Position numbers and translations under genes: made by a program
The notes under the pieces: generated by a model
Told to the model about the DNA's origin: nothing
What the model saw: the letters and a program-made list of their open reading frames with translations, nothing else
The model's database searches: none
Shown: piece after piece, positions 24,034-31,650 of the stretch
Numbering within the stretch: position 1 is the stretch's first letter
Layout: the number at the start of each line of letters is the position of its first letter
From: UBA6901 sp964355495
GTDB taxonomy: Bacteria > Pseudomonadota > Gammaproteobacteria > Acidiferrobacterales > UBA6901
Reading direction: 5' to 3'
Length of the DNA: 31,953 nt
Assembly: GCA_964355495.1 (NCBI GenBank)
Contig: CAYHES010000008.1
Location: 1-31,953 of the forward strand

Positions 24034-25242
24034 ATCATGCGCGATCAGGAGCGAAGCGTAATTGCCGCCGAACCCGAAGAAGTTGAACATCACCGGCCCG
24101 CTGGGCGCCGGCAGGAAACCGGTGAGCGGGGTGACATGCAGTGCCGGGTCGGCATGGCTGAAGCCGGCGGTCGGCGGCACGAAACCGGCGCGCAGGCAGC
24201 CGAGGAAAGCGGCGAGCTCGACGGCGCCGCAGGCGCCGAGCGTGTGGCCGAGATAACGCTTGATGCCGGTGAACGGCGGCAGGTCCGCGCCGAACAAGGC
24301 ACGCATGGCCGCGGCCTCGGCGGCGTCGTTGTCGAGACTGCCGGTGGCGTGCGCCTTGATCACCGCCACGTCGGCGGCTTGCAGGCCGGCATCGGCGAGC
24401 GCCATTTCCATCACGCGGCGCATGGCGCTGCCGTCGGGGGTGGCGCTGGTCATGTGATGGGTATCGCACAGGTTGGCGCCGCCGAGCAGGCGGTCACCGC
24501 CGCGACGGTGAATGAGGCCACATTCACTGATGGCGGAAGTGCCGGAAACGCAGGAGCAGTTTTCCGGCCGCGCCGCGCCGCCCGATTCCAGCAACACCGC
24601 GCCCACGGCCTCGCCGATCTGCATGCCGCGGCGCCCGGCGTCGAACGGCCGGCAGCCTTCCGGGTCGAGCAGCAGCAGTGAATGGAAGCCGCTCAGGGCG
24701 ATGGCGCTCAGACCTTCGACGCCGATCACCAGCGCGCGCCGCGCCTCGCCGCGCCGCAGCAGGGCGGCGGCCACGAGCAGGGCATTGGCGCTGGACGAGC
24801 AGGCGGTGGTGAGGGTCAGCACCGGGCCTTCGATGCCAAGCTGCCCGGCCACGCGCCGCGCCGCTTGCCCGTGCGGGGGCAGCGGCGGCATGACGGTCTT
24901 GCCGGTGTCGGCCAGGGTGCGCCGGCAATCGGCTTCGCCCGCGAACAGAAAACTGCTCGTGCCCACCACGAGCGCCGCGTCGCGCAGCGCGCCGACATCG
25001 AGCCGCGCTTCGCTCAGGGCTTCCTGCGCCACGGCCTCCATGGCCGCCGTGGCACAGGCCGAGCCCGGCGGGAAGGGTGCGTGGTCGAACTGGTTGACTT
25101 GAATCTGGTTCTGGAAGGGCAGGGAAAACAGGGTGAGCGGCGTGATGCCGGTGCGACCGGCGCGCATGCCTTCGACGGCGCACGCGACGCCGCGCCCGTA
25201 GGACGAAACCAGTCCCAGGCCGCGGATGTGGATTGCCGGCAT
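24031..25242 (-). CDS. FabF-like ketosynthase with repeat-derived in-frame insert
   Basis: A 403-residue KAS I/II-type condensing enzyme. Catalytic residues are Cys148 (LTTACSSSAN), His298 (KAHATGSLDND) and His333 (KRYLGHTLGA), so the core is intact. Between residues about 225 and 248 there is an extra segment containing PENCSCVSGTSAIS that is absent from the usual pattern ESGGAAR...GGDRLLGG. It is encoded by a 42-bp repeat found elsewhere in the window (see 24529-24570). It starts eight bases after ACP 2, with the chain-length-factor-like gene following, giving an ACP-KS-CLF operon. Confidence 0.88.
   Translation of the reverse strand: MPAIHIRGLGLVSSYGRGVACAVEGMRAGRTGITPLTLFSLPFQNQIQVNQFDHAPFPPGSACATAAMEAVAQEALSEARLDVGALRDAALVVGTSSFLFAGEADCRRTLADTGKTVMPPLPPHGQAARRVAGQLGIEGPVLTLTTACSSSANALLVAAALLRRGEARRALVIGVEGLSAIALSGFHSLLLLDPEGCRPFDAGRRGMQIGEAVGAVLLESGGAARPENCSCVSGTSAISECGLIHRRGGDRLLGGANLCDTHHMTSATPDGSAMRRVMEMALADAGLQAADVAVIKAHATGSLDNDAAEAAAMRALFGADLPPFTGIKRYLGHTLGACGAVELAAFLGCLRAGFVPPTAGFSHADPALHVTPLTGFLPAPSGPVMFNFFGFGGNYASLLIAHD
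24529..24570. repeat. Hairpin repeat inside the ketosynthase gene
   Basis: These 42 bases are identical to 28388-28429. They contain GCCGGAAA-11-TTTTCCGGC, able to fold as a hairpin. In the ketosynthase reading frame the repeat is open and encodes part of the 24-residue insert. Confidence 0.92.
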
Positions 25243-25250
25243 GCGGTCTG

Positions 25251-25526
25251 TCAGGCGGGCCGGAGAAAATCGGCCAGGGCATTGACCGACTTCATCACGC
25301 GCCGCGCGTGCTTGCCGTCATCGATGCGTTTTCCGAAGTGCTGGGTGATGGCCACATTCAGTTGCAACACGTCGAGCGAATCGAGGTCGAGCACCGAGTC
25401 CGCGCCGATGAGCGGGTCGTCATCGCCGATGGTCTCGGGCGCGGTGTCGCGATTGCAGGCGGCGACAATGAGCTTCTTGAGCTCAAGCTTGAAGGCGTTG
25501 TCTTGTGAACCGGAGGTCACGGACAT
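25251..25526 (-). CDS. Acyl carrier protein 2
   Basis: A 91-residue ACP with attachment site DLDSLDVLQLNV (Ser50) and the usual acidic helices. The ATG at 25526 is chosen; a longer frame upstream runs through a repeat. It heads the leftward ACP-KS-CLF operon. It differs clearly from ACP 1 at 16832, so the two may serve different chains, for example the polyene and the second acyl chain. Confidence 0.9.
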   Translation of the reverse strand: MSVTSGSQDNAFKLELKKLIVAACNRDTAPETIGDDDPLIGADSVLDLDSLDVLQLNVAITQHFGKRIDDGKHARRVMKSVNALADFLRPA

Positions 25527-25860
25527 TTCGAATTCTCTCAATACGTGAATAAACATGTCCCCTCTCCCCGCTTGCGGGGAGAGGGTTAGGGAGAGGGGAT
25601 GCTGGCGAGCGTTATGACTTTCAAAGGGCGATTCTAGCTTGTTGCCCACCCTCTCCCCAACCCTCGGCAATTGCTCCCGGTATTGCCCTACCTCCTCGAC
25701 GGCTGTTCCAGACGCCGTTCTCGGCAACTGCTCCATGCGTTGCTCTACCTCCCACATCCATGTGGTCGTACCTCCTCCATCCATGGAGTCGTGCATCCAT
25801 GCAGTCGTCTCCCGCCCCGCGGGAGAGGGGGTACATATTAATGTTGACTACGAATTGGCT
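25527..25860. repeat. Repeat-filled gap: GGGAGAGGG hairpin and CATCCATG units
   Basis: A hairpin CCTCTCCCC-GCTTG-CGGGGAGAGG lies at about 25560-25586. Further CCCTCTCCCC and GCGGGAGAGGG arms lie at about 25648 and 25817, bracketing about 170 bases. Near 25756-25808 three units of CATCCATGNNGTCGT occur in near tandem. The same CTCTCCC/GGGAGAG type recurs at 28826-28916. No gene is visible. Confidence 0.75.
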
Positions 25861-27141
25861 TTAGCCGCGGCGCAAGCGCCGGTTGAAACGCAGGATGGCG
25901 AGCGCGAAGCACGCCACCCCGAAGCCAGCCAGTCGTCCGGCCTCGGACAATACCTCGCGCACCCCGCCACCGCGGATGAAAATGTCGAGAAAGCCTTCCA
26001 GTCCCCAGGAGAACGGCGTCAGCTCGGCGAGCTGCTGCATGGCGGGCGGCATGACCATCTTCGGCACCATGATGCCGCCGAGGGCGGCGAGAATCATCAC
26101 CGTGGTGGCGCTGAAGGTGGTTGCCTGTTCCGGAGTACGGGCAAAGGTGGCGATGAGCAACGCGAAACCGATCGCCGCAAGGCTCGCGCTCACGCTCAGC
26201 AGGGCGATTGCCTCGGGGGAGTTGCCCAGCGTCAGGCGGTCGCCGCCGAGCAGCGGCAGCCCCCACACGCCGACCGCCAGGATCAGCGCCAACTGGATCT
26301 GGTTGATCACCAGATAAGGTGCGATCTTGCCGCCGAACAGCACCCAGGTGGGCACCGGCATGGACTGGAGCCGCAGCAGGCTGCCTTGCGCGCGTTCCTT
26401 GATCAGCGTCACCGACAGCGGGATGGCGAGGAAAAACATGGCGAGCAGCGTCCAGCCCGGGGCATTCTGTTGCACCGACGTCGGATTGGGCGTTTTGCGC
26501 GTGCCGTCGGTCTCCAGCTCGTCGCTCACTTCCCGGAACAGCTCCGGCGCGGTGAGTGCCGGCGCCGACAGCGCCGAGGTGCCGAACGGCGTGCGCGCCA
26601 GTTCGGCGATGCGTTCGGCGATGAGCCGCGATTCGACCGCGCGCAGCGCGCCGTTGGTGAACGCCACCAGCATGCTGCGGTGGTCGGCGCGCATTGTCGG
26701 ATCGGACAGCAGGCGCACGCCGACGGCGGGCGTGCGGCCGCTGGCGCGACCGTCGCTCCGGACCTGCTCCAGCGCGCGCCGCCGCGCCTGTGCGGTGGCC
26801 TTGGCGGGAATGAGCAGCGCGAACTTGTAGAGACCGGCGGTGAGTTGTGCCTCAACCTGGGTGGCATCCGGAAGGGGCGCGGTGGCCAGCTCGACCCGGA
26901 AGTGCTTGTCCCGGGTGAATGACTCACGCAGTTTTTCGCCGACCAGCTTTCCGTCCTGGTCCACGATCAACACACTGAAGGTGACGCCGGCGCGTTCGGT
27001 GAATACATCGCGCAATGCCAGCGACATGATGGTGACGAACGCCACCGGCATCACGAACAGCACGGCCAGGGCGTGCCAGTCGCGCACGATGAGGCGCGAT
27101 TCTTTTCCGATGGCGGCAAGCAGTTGGCGAAGTACGATCAT
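25861..27141 (-). CDS. ABC-2-type transporter permease
   Basis: A 426-residue membrane protein: one N-terminal helix (about 24-44), a large extracytoplasmic domain to about 235, then five hydrophobic segments. This is the YhgE/NatB-like layout of ABC-2 exporters. The start at 27141 (MIVLRQLLAAIGKESR) is chosen because an upstream reading would run through a GCAAAG repeat. With the ATPase at 27287 it should export the cluster product or a precursor; aryl polyene clusters more often carry an MMPL exporter, and none is seen here. Confidence 0.88.
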   Translation of the reverse strand: MIVLRQLLAAIGKESRLIVRDWHALAVLFVMPVAFVTIMSLALRDVFTERAGVTFSVLIVDQDGKLVGEKLRESFTRDKHFRVELATAPLPDATQVEAQLTAGLYKFALLIPAKATAQARRRALEQVRSDGRASGRTPAVGVRLLSDPTMRADHRSMLVAFTNGALRAVESRLIAERIAELARTPFGTSALSAPALTAPELFREVSDELETDGTRKTPNPTSVQQNAPGWTLLAMFFLAIPLSVTLIKERAQGSLLRLQSMPVPTWVLFGGKIAPYLVINQIQLALILAVGVWGLPLLGGDRLTLGNSPEAIALLSVSASLAAIGFALLIATFARTPEQATTFSATTVMILAALGGIMVPKMVMPPAMQQLAELTPFSWGLEGFLDIFIRGGGVREVLSEAGRLAGFGVACFALAILRFNRRLRRG

Positions 27142-27173
27142 AGGAAGCACTACGCAATTCCAAAAATAATATT

Positions 27174-27262
27174 TTTTGCCGCAAAGGCGCAAAGAGCGCA
27201 AAGGCTTTCTAGATAAAAGCTCATGTTTTTCTTTGCGTCCTTTGCGCCTTTGCGGCAAATGA
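27174..27262. repeat. GCAAAG inverted-repeat element, copy 5
   Basis: Arms TTTTGCCGCAAAGGCGCAAA and the complement ending CTTTGCGCCTTTGCGGCAAA surround a core of about 30 bases. It is the only copy inside the biosynthetic cluster and sits between the two ABC transporter genes. Confidence 0.9.
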
Positions 27263-27286
27263 TAGTTAAAAATAGGGCTTCGTTGC

Positions 27287-28237
27287 TCAGTCGCGCAGGC
27301 GCGTGCCGGTGAGCGCCAGAAACACCTGTTCGAGGTTCATCGCCCCGAGACTGAGCGACACCAGCGGCAGGCGCGCGCCACGCAATATTTCGGTCAGCGC
27401 GATGAGCGCCGCATCCGGAGTATCGCTCTCGATCACAAAGGAGCGTGCCGCGAAACGGCCAGTGCGCACCTGCGGCAGCGCGCGCAGTTGCTGTACGACC
27501 GCGTCCGGCAGATCGGTGTCGAGGTGCGCGACAATCGTGCCGGCACGGTGCACGCGCAGCAGCTCCGGCACCGTGCCGCGCGCCAGAATCCGGCCGTGGT
27601 CGATGATGGCGATGTCATCGCACAGGTTTTCGGCCTCCTCCATATAGTGGGTGGTGTAGAGAATGGTCATGCCGGCCTGATGCAGTGCGCGCAGGCTTTC
27701 GTGGATGAAGTTGCGCGATTGCGGGTCGATCCCGACGGTCGGCTCGTCCAGGATCAGCAATTGCGGTTCGTGAATGAGCCCGATCACCAGGTTCAGACGG
27801 CGCTTGAGGCCGCCGGAGTAGGTATCGACGCGCCGGTCGGCCAGGTCTTCGAGGCGCGCGATCGCGAGGCAGGCGGCCACGCGTTCCCGCAGGCGCGCGC
27901 CGCTCAGTCCCTGCATGCGCCCGAAGAATGCAAGGTTCTCGCGCGCCGTGAGCGTTGGGTAGAGCGCCAGGTCCTGGGGCACCAGGCCGATGGCCGATTT
28001 CACGCGCGCCGCATCGGCCTGCACGTCCGTGCCGAGCACACGCACGGCACCGCGTGTCGGCGCGAGCAGACCGCAGAGAATGGCAATCAACGTACTTTTG
28101 CCGGCACCGTTCGGCCCGAGCAGGCCGAAGAAGGCACCGCGCCGGATGGCCAGCGCGAGTCCATCCAGCGCCGGGCGCTGGCCTCCGCGGTAGACCTTGG
28201 TGAGGTCGGTGATCTCTATCAGGGGCGCGGCGTTCAC
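27287..28237 (-). CDS. ABC transporter ATP-binding protein
   Basis: A 316-residue ATPase of the ABC-2 exporter type. Walker A is GPNGAGKST (41-49), Q-loop region VPQDLALYP, signature YSGGLKRRL, Walker B LLILDEPTVGID and switch His in YTTHYMEEAE. A C-terminal domain of about 80 residues follows. No ATG is available; GTG at 28237 (MNAAPLIEITDL) is chosen over TTG at 28252. It partners the permease at 25861. Confidence 0.93.
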   Translation of the reverse strand: MNAAPLIEITDLTKVYRGGQRPALDGLALAIRRGAFFGLLGPNGAGKSTLIAILCGLLAPTRGAVRVLGTDVQADAARVKSAIGLVPQDLALYPTLTARENLAFFGRMQGLSGARLRERVAACLAIARLEDLADRRVDTYSGGLKRRLNLVIGLIHEPQLLILDEPTVGIDPQSRNFIHESLRALHQAGMTILYTTHYMEEAENLCDDIAIIDHGRILARGTVPELLRVHRAGTIVAHLDTDLPDAVVQQLRALPQVRTGRFAARSFVIESDTPDAALIALTEILRGARLPLVSLSLGAMNLEQVFLALTGTRLRD

Positions 28238-28257
28238 GGGCGGAGCGAGCAAGGGAA

Positions 28258-28338
28258 TCCCGCATTATGCAAGGACGAACGGAGGAGGGCTTCAATCATT
28301 ATGCCAGGACGAGCGGAGTAGGGCTTCGCTATTGTTCG
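28258..28338. repeat. 34-bp tandem repeat array 2 (two units)
   Basis: Two units with AGGACGARCGGAG and AGGGCTTC, starting at about 28263 and 28299. Same family as the arrays at 20123 and 30430. It lies directly upstream of the ABC ATPase start. Confidence 0.82.
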
Positions 28339-28375
28339 GAATGGAAATGATAACAGGAATGCCCGCCGCTCGTAT

Positions 28376-28560
28376 GCGACCGCCATGGATGGCGGAAGTG
28401 CCGGAAACGCAGGAGCAGTTTTCCGGCCGACCGCCATGGATGGCGGAAGTGCAATACCGCACGTGTAGGTCGCCCTTCAGGGCGACAGTCGACCTGAAGG
28501 GCGACCTACAACCATCATGGATGGCGGAAGTGCCGGAGCAGTTTTCCGGCCGACCGCAGT
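28376..28560. repeat. Cluster of ATGGCGG hairpin repeats with a REP hairpin
   Basis: Three copies of the repeat beginning GACCGCCATGGATGGCGG or a shortened form, at about 28379, 28430 and 28515. The first is full length with the GCCGGAAA hairpin; the second is cut after GGAAGTGC; the third lacks part of the hairpin loop. A REP double hairpin (28464-28510, loops CTTCAG and CCTGAAGG) is inserted between the second and third. No gene. Confidence 0.85.
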
Positions 28561-28650
28561 GTTCGCTTGCTGCGTCCGCGGGATTTCCCGATAATGTCGG
28601 GGAAATCGTGCGATCCCGTGCCGCCCGCCGGTGGGCGCACGCACGTCGGG

Positions 28651-28749
28651 TCATCTGGAGTGCCGATGTCGCGATCATCGGTGCCGGCCCGGCGGGCAGC
28701 GCCTGCGGATGTTCCGGCGCGGTCGTTCGTATGTGCAGCAGCAGCCGGT
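28651..28749 (+). pseudogene. Remnant of an FAD-dependent oxidoreductase N-terminus
   Basis: DVAIIGAGPAGSA (28665 onward) is the dinucleotide-binding start of FAD-dependent monooxygenases or halogenases. Immediately after it the frame departs from the family, while a +2 frame continues with plausible residues (LRMFRRGRSYV), so at least one frameshift is present. The sequence then ends at the terminus of a MITE at 28750. Such oxidoreductases occur in flexirubin-type clusters. The rest of the gene is not in the window. Confidence 0.55.
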
Positions 28750-29060
28750 CTAGTGTAATGAGTCACGTTAACCGGAGCTTATTACTGAGGAGAACGCTAA
28801 ATAGTGCGCACCCCGACAAACCTTGGGTTCCTTCTCCCCGCGGGAGAAGGACAGGATGAGGGCCGTTGTTGCGCTGCTTGGCCCTCACCCCGGCCCTCTC
28901 CCGCAGGGAGAGGGAGGAAAGCACCACGCACTATTTAGCGACCGGATCAGTAAGTCCACTGTTGCCCGATGTAGGTCGGGCTTTAGCCCGACTTGTCGGC
29001 CTGAAGGCCGACCTACAATCAAGTCAGGCTGTTTTCCATCAAGAACGACTCACTACACTG
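28750..29060. mobile_element. MITE with CTAGTGTA termini, larger version
   Basis: Left end CTAGTGTAATGAGTC and right end GACTCACTACACTG are inverted repeats of each other with few mismatches. Inside are a GGGAGAGGG-type hairpin set (28826-28916), two copies of GCACNACGCACTATTTAG-like sequence and a REP double hairpin (28970-29017). It interrupts the oxidoreductase remnant on its left. No transposase. Confidence 0.75.
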
Positions 29061-29230
29061 GCAGGTAGTAGAAGAATGCACCGAAACATCAACCCCTGTC
29101 ATTCCGGCGCGACCGCCAAGGATGGCGGAAGTACTGGAAACGCAGGAGCAGTTTCCAGTGCAAGCCGGAATCCAGGATGTCGATGAAAGCATTACAATTG
29201 ATTCTTGGACACCGGCTTTCGCCGGTGTGA

Positions 29231-30065
29231 GTGCGCCCGTGAAGGCGCCACATCTGCACGGTGGAAGTCCGTGTCGGGGCAAGCCAAGACCCCGTAGCCG
29301 AAGGTAACTGCGTCGTCGCGAGGCGGGGTGGAGAGCAACCGGAAGCGAACTGGCGGTCCGCAGGAAGACGAACTCGATTCGGCGGGGTGTGACGACGAGC
29401 CTGCTCATACATGGCGAAGTCCGAAACTCGCCCGGCACGCTGGTACGGGCGTGTAAAGCGATGCCGGGGTGCATCACGTGGTTGGAGGCGGAACGTCGGG
29501 AAGGTGTGGCGAGGTAAGCGGGGAGACCTGCGCGCGTGGTGACGCGTGCAGGAGTCAGAGCCTTCACGGTACCGTGAGGCTGAACAGGAGAGTCAAGGCG
29601 AGGCGCGAGGAAACGTGCGCCCAACAGAGCCGGGGGGCAAACCCTGCCTACCACTCACACCGTCAGTCCGAGAAGCGCGGGGAGCAAACCCGCGCCGAGG
29701 GAAGGGAGGCAGGAAGGTGGAAGCGCGAAATCTGGAAAGAGGCAAAGCGTGAGCGAAGCGACGACAGTGCCCGCGAGGGCTACACAAGACGCACAGACCC
29801 GGCCCCGAGACTGGCGCTGGGTCGAAGCCGCAATCTGGACGGAACGCATGTTGGCGGCGCTGGAGAACGGCGTCAAAGGAGGCAAATGGTCAGGTTCGCT
29901 GGCCAAATGCTTTCTTCGCTGAACAGGGGCTCTTCACCCTTACCGGAGCCCACGTCCTGGCGAGCCAATCACGATGTTGAAACCACCGACTGGAGAGCCG
30001 TGTGCGGGAGAACCGCACGCACGGTTCGGAGGGCGGGGAGGGCGAGAGCCCTTTCCGACCCCTAT
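29231..30065 (+). mobile_element. Group II intron, internally deleted
   Basis: The 5' end is GTGCGCCC, matching the GUGYG consensus. Near the 3' end, domain V is clear at 29995-30027: GAGCCG, a paired stem GTGCGG/CCGCAC, and ACGGTTC. Domain VI follows, and the intron ends at about TAT. Between lie structured GC-rich domains I-III and a fragmentary maturase gene. It is inserted two bases after the hairpin ACACCGG-CTTTCG-CCGGTGT, as expected for introns that target terminator-like stems. The RNA could still be spliced if a maturase is supplied in trans. Confidence 0.82.
29749..29980 (+). pseudogene. Group II intron maturase remnant (both ends only)
   Basis: A GTG-started frame of 57 residues contains WVEAAIWTERMLAALENGVK, the usual N-terminus of an intron-encoded reverse transcriptase. 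After GGKW it shifts. In another frame, 29900-29980 encodes WPNAFFAEQGLFTLTGAHVL and six further residues, the usual C-terminus. The whole reverse transcriptase core, several hundred residues, is missing, so a single internal deletion near 29890-29900 is the simplest explanation. Confidence 0.75.
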
Positions 30066-30087
30066 CGAAGACTATTTCAACAGCCTG

Positions 30088-30123
30088 CTAGAATGACTAT
30101 TTTTGTGCAGGACTGCCTTCCCT
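30088..30123. repeat. TATTTTTGTGCA boundary repeat, copy 2
   Basis: CTAGAATGACTATTTTTGTG followed by CAGGACTGCCTTCCCT, ending eight bases before the dehydratase start. Similar to 24007, 31797 and 31831. Confidence 0.8.
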
Positions 30124-30130
30124 AACCGCC

Positions 30131-30460
30131 ATGCGCATTGCCGCCAGTCATCCGGCGTTGTCCGGACATTTCCCTGGCCATCCGGTCGTACCGGGCGTGG
30201 TGTTGTTGGAAGCAGTGGCCGCGGCGTTACCGCAACATGTGGTCACTGCGCTGCGCGTTACCGGCTTCCCGGCGGTGAAGTTTTTGGCCCCGTTGTTCCC
30301 CGAACAGGAGTTCGAGATTGTGCTGACCGCGAAGCGGCCCGGACAGGCGACTTTCGATATCCTTGCCGGCGGCGAGAAGCTGGCGAGTGGCACGGTTGCC
30401 TACGAGCCGCCGGCCGAGGGGGCACATGATGACAAGACGAACGCAGTAGGGCTTCGTTAG
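30131..30460 (+). CDS. FabZ-like 3-hydroxyacyl-ACP dehydratase, repeat-derived C-terminus
   Basis: A 109-residue single hot-dog protein. The active-site segment GHFPGHPVVPGVVLLEAV carries the catalytic His and downstream Glu of FabA/FabZ dehydratases. The protein is short and starts at MRIAASHP, as in dehydratases of aryl polyene clusters. The last ten residues (DDKTNAVGLR) and the TAG come from the tandem repeat beginning at 30430, so the original stop codon was replaced. It likely removes water during polyene chain building. Confidence 0.82.
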   Translation: MRIAASHPALSGHFPGHPVVPGVVLLEAVAAALPQHVVTALRVTGFPAVKFLAPLFPEQEFEIVLTAKRPGQATFDILAGGEKLASGTVAYEPPAEGAHDDKTNAVGLR

Positions 30461-30717
30461 ATTATGACAAGACGAACGGAGCGAAGCGTAGTAGGGCTTC
30501 TCATGTAATGTCAGGACGAACGCAGTAGGGCTTCTCATATAATGTCAGGACGAACGCAGTAGGGCTTCGTTAGATTATGACAAGACGAACGGAGCGAAGC
30601 GTANNNNNNNNNNNNNNNNNNNNNNNNNNNNNNNNNNNNNNNNNNNNNNNNNNNNNNNNNNNNNNNNNNNNNNNNNNNNNNNNNNNNNNNNNNNNNNNNN
30701 NNNGTAGGGCTTCCTTT
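30430..30717. repeat. 34-bp tandem repeat array 3, containing the scaffold gap
   Basis: At least five units with GACRAGACGAACG or GTCAGGACGAACG and GTAGGGCTTC, some with a GGAGCGAAGCGTA extension. Units start at about 30428, 30465, 30510, 30544 and 30577, and a partial unit follows the N-run. The real number of units is unknown because the assembly breaks here. Confidence 0.88.
30604..30703. other. Assembly gap of 100 Ns
   Basis: Exactly 100 undetermined bases, a conventional scaffold-gap length rather than a measured distance. Both flanks are the same tandem repeat, so the gap most likely reflects repeat collapse; it could also hide other sequence. Confidence 0.97.
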
Positions 30718-31650
30718 ATGAGCGGGCATTGGGCGACCCAGCGCGAGCGCGGTACGGTGTTGGGCATGAAGCTGATCGTGCGGTTCACCGCCGTGTTCGG
30801 GCGCGCGGCGAGCTGCGCCCTGCTCTATCCGGTGTGCCTCTATTTCATGCTGGTCGCGCGCCGCTCGACGCGCGCCTCGCGTCAGTATCTCGAGCGGGCG
30901 CTCGGGCGGCGCCCGACCGGGCGCGAGGTGTTCCGCCATTACTACTATTTCGCCGTCACGCTGCTCGACCGCGGCCTGCTGCTGGCGGGGTTGCCGCAGC
31001 GGCTCGACTTCGGCAGCGAGAATGCCGAGATCGTCCGGCGTCTGGCGGCGTCGCGGCGCGGCTGCCTGCTGCTGGGCGCGCACCTCGGCAGCTTCGATGT
31101 CGCGCGCCTGCTCGGCGAGGTGCGCCACCATACCGATATTCACATGATGATGTACGAGGAAAACGCGCAGAAGCTGAACGCCGTCATCGCCAGTTTCGGC
31201 GGCCACAGTCGCATGAAGGTGATCCCGATCGGCACCGTGGACTCACTGATCCGCGCCAAGGACCGGCTCGATCGGGGCGAATGGGTCGGCATACTCGGCG
31301 ACCGGGTGGTGGCCAACGACCGCTTGATCCGCGTGCCGTTCCTCGGTCGCGAGGCGGCGTTTCCCGCCGGCCCGTTCCTGGTGGCGAGCGCGCTCAAGGT
31401 ACCGGTGGTGTTGTTTACCTGTCTGTACTTGGGCGGCAACCGGTATAAGGAACACTTCGAATTGTTTGCCGAGGAGATCGTGCTCGATCGAAGCAATCGC
31501 GAGGCCGACCTGGAAAAATGGGTGCGGCGCTACGCCGAACGACTGGAGTACTTTTGCCGGCTGGCGCCCTACAATTGGTTCAATTTCTACGACTTCTGGG
31601 ATGCCGCGCCGTCGCTGGAATCCGAAGCCCTGGCGCGTCGCCCGGCCTAG
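30718..31650 (+). CDS. LpxL/HtrB-like acyltransferase
   Basis: A 310-residue lysophospholipid-type acyltransferase. The catalytic H-x4-D motif is GAHLGSFDVA (His122, Asp127), after an N-terminal hydrophobic segment (about 20-48) that anchors it in the inner membrane. Such enzymes in aryl polyene and xanthomonadin clusters attach the polyene to a lipid. The ATG at 30718 has AGGG from the last repeat unit as its only candidate ribosome-binding site. Its TAG stop is the first part of the MITE terminus CTAGTGTAGTG, so the original C-terminus may have been altered. Confidence 0.88.
   Translation: MSGHWATQRERGTVLGMKLIVRFTAVFGRAASCALLYPVCLYFMLVARRSTRASRQYLERALGRRPTGREVFRHYYYFAVTLLDRGLLLAGLPQRLDFGSENAEIVRRLAASRRGCLLLGAHLGSFDVARLLGEVRHHTDIHMMMYEENAQKLNAVIASFGGHSRMKVIPIGTVDSLIRAKDRLDRGEWVGILGDRVVANDRLIRVPFLGREAAFPAGPFLVASALKVPVVLFTCLYLGGNRYKEHFELFAEEIVLDRSNREADLEKWVRRYAERLEYFCRLAPYNWFNFYDFWDAAPSLESEALARRPA

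Larger units (their letters stand above)
29061..30090. mobile_element. Second copy of the GTTGAAAAA MITE, interrupted twice
   Basis: Shares GAATGCACCGAAACATCAA, GGAATCCAGGATGTCGATGA and ACACCGGCTTTCGCCGGTGT with the intact copy at 13533. Right terminus is TTTCAACAGCCTGCTA. It is split first by a hairpin repeat (about 29111-29162) inserted in the loop of its first hairpin, and then by the group II intron at 29231-30065. Confidence 0.8.

Noticed and set aside
25639..26922. Open frame of 427 codons on the plus strand opposite the ABC permease
   Set aside because: Begins in the repeat-filled gap and is Arg/Gly/Gln-rich; the minus strand encodes a clear ABC-2 permease.
28560..28650. Upstream part of the oxidoreductase remnant as an intact gene start
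   Set aside because: No start codon with a ribosome-binding site in frame with the dinucleotide-binding motif could be chosen with confidence, and the 28590 region contains another hairpin.
29469..30125. 218-codon plus-strand frame across the group II intron
   Set aside because: It is intron RNA sequence read in the wrong frame; composition is low-complexity and it crosses the intron 3' end.
30430..30717. CRISPR-like appearance of the 34-bp tandem units
   Set aside because: Units are contiguous with only short, degenerate differences; there are no unique spacers of constant length and no cas genes nearby.
30535..31206. Reading frames through the run of Ns
   Set aside because: They depend on undetermined bases; the acyltransferase start is placed after the gap instead.
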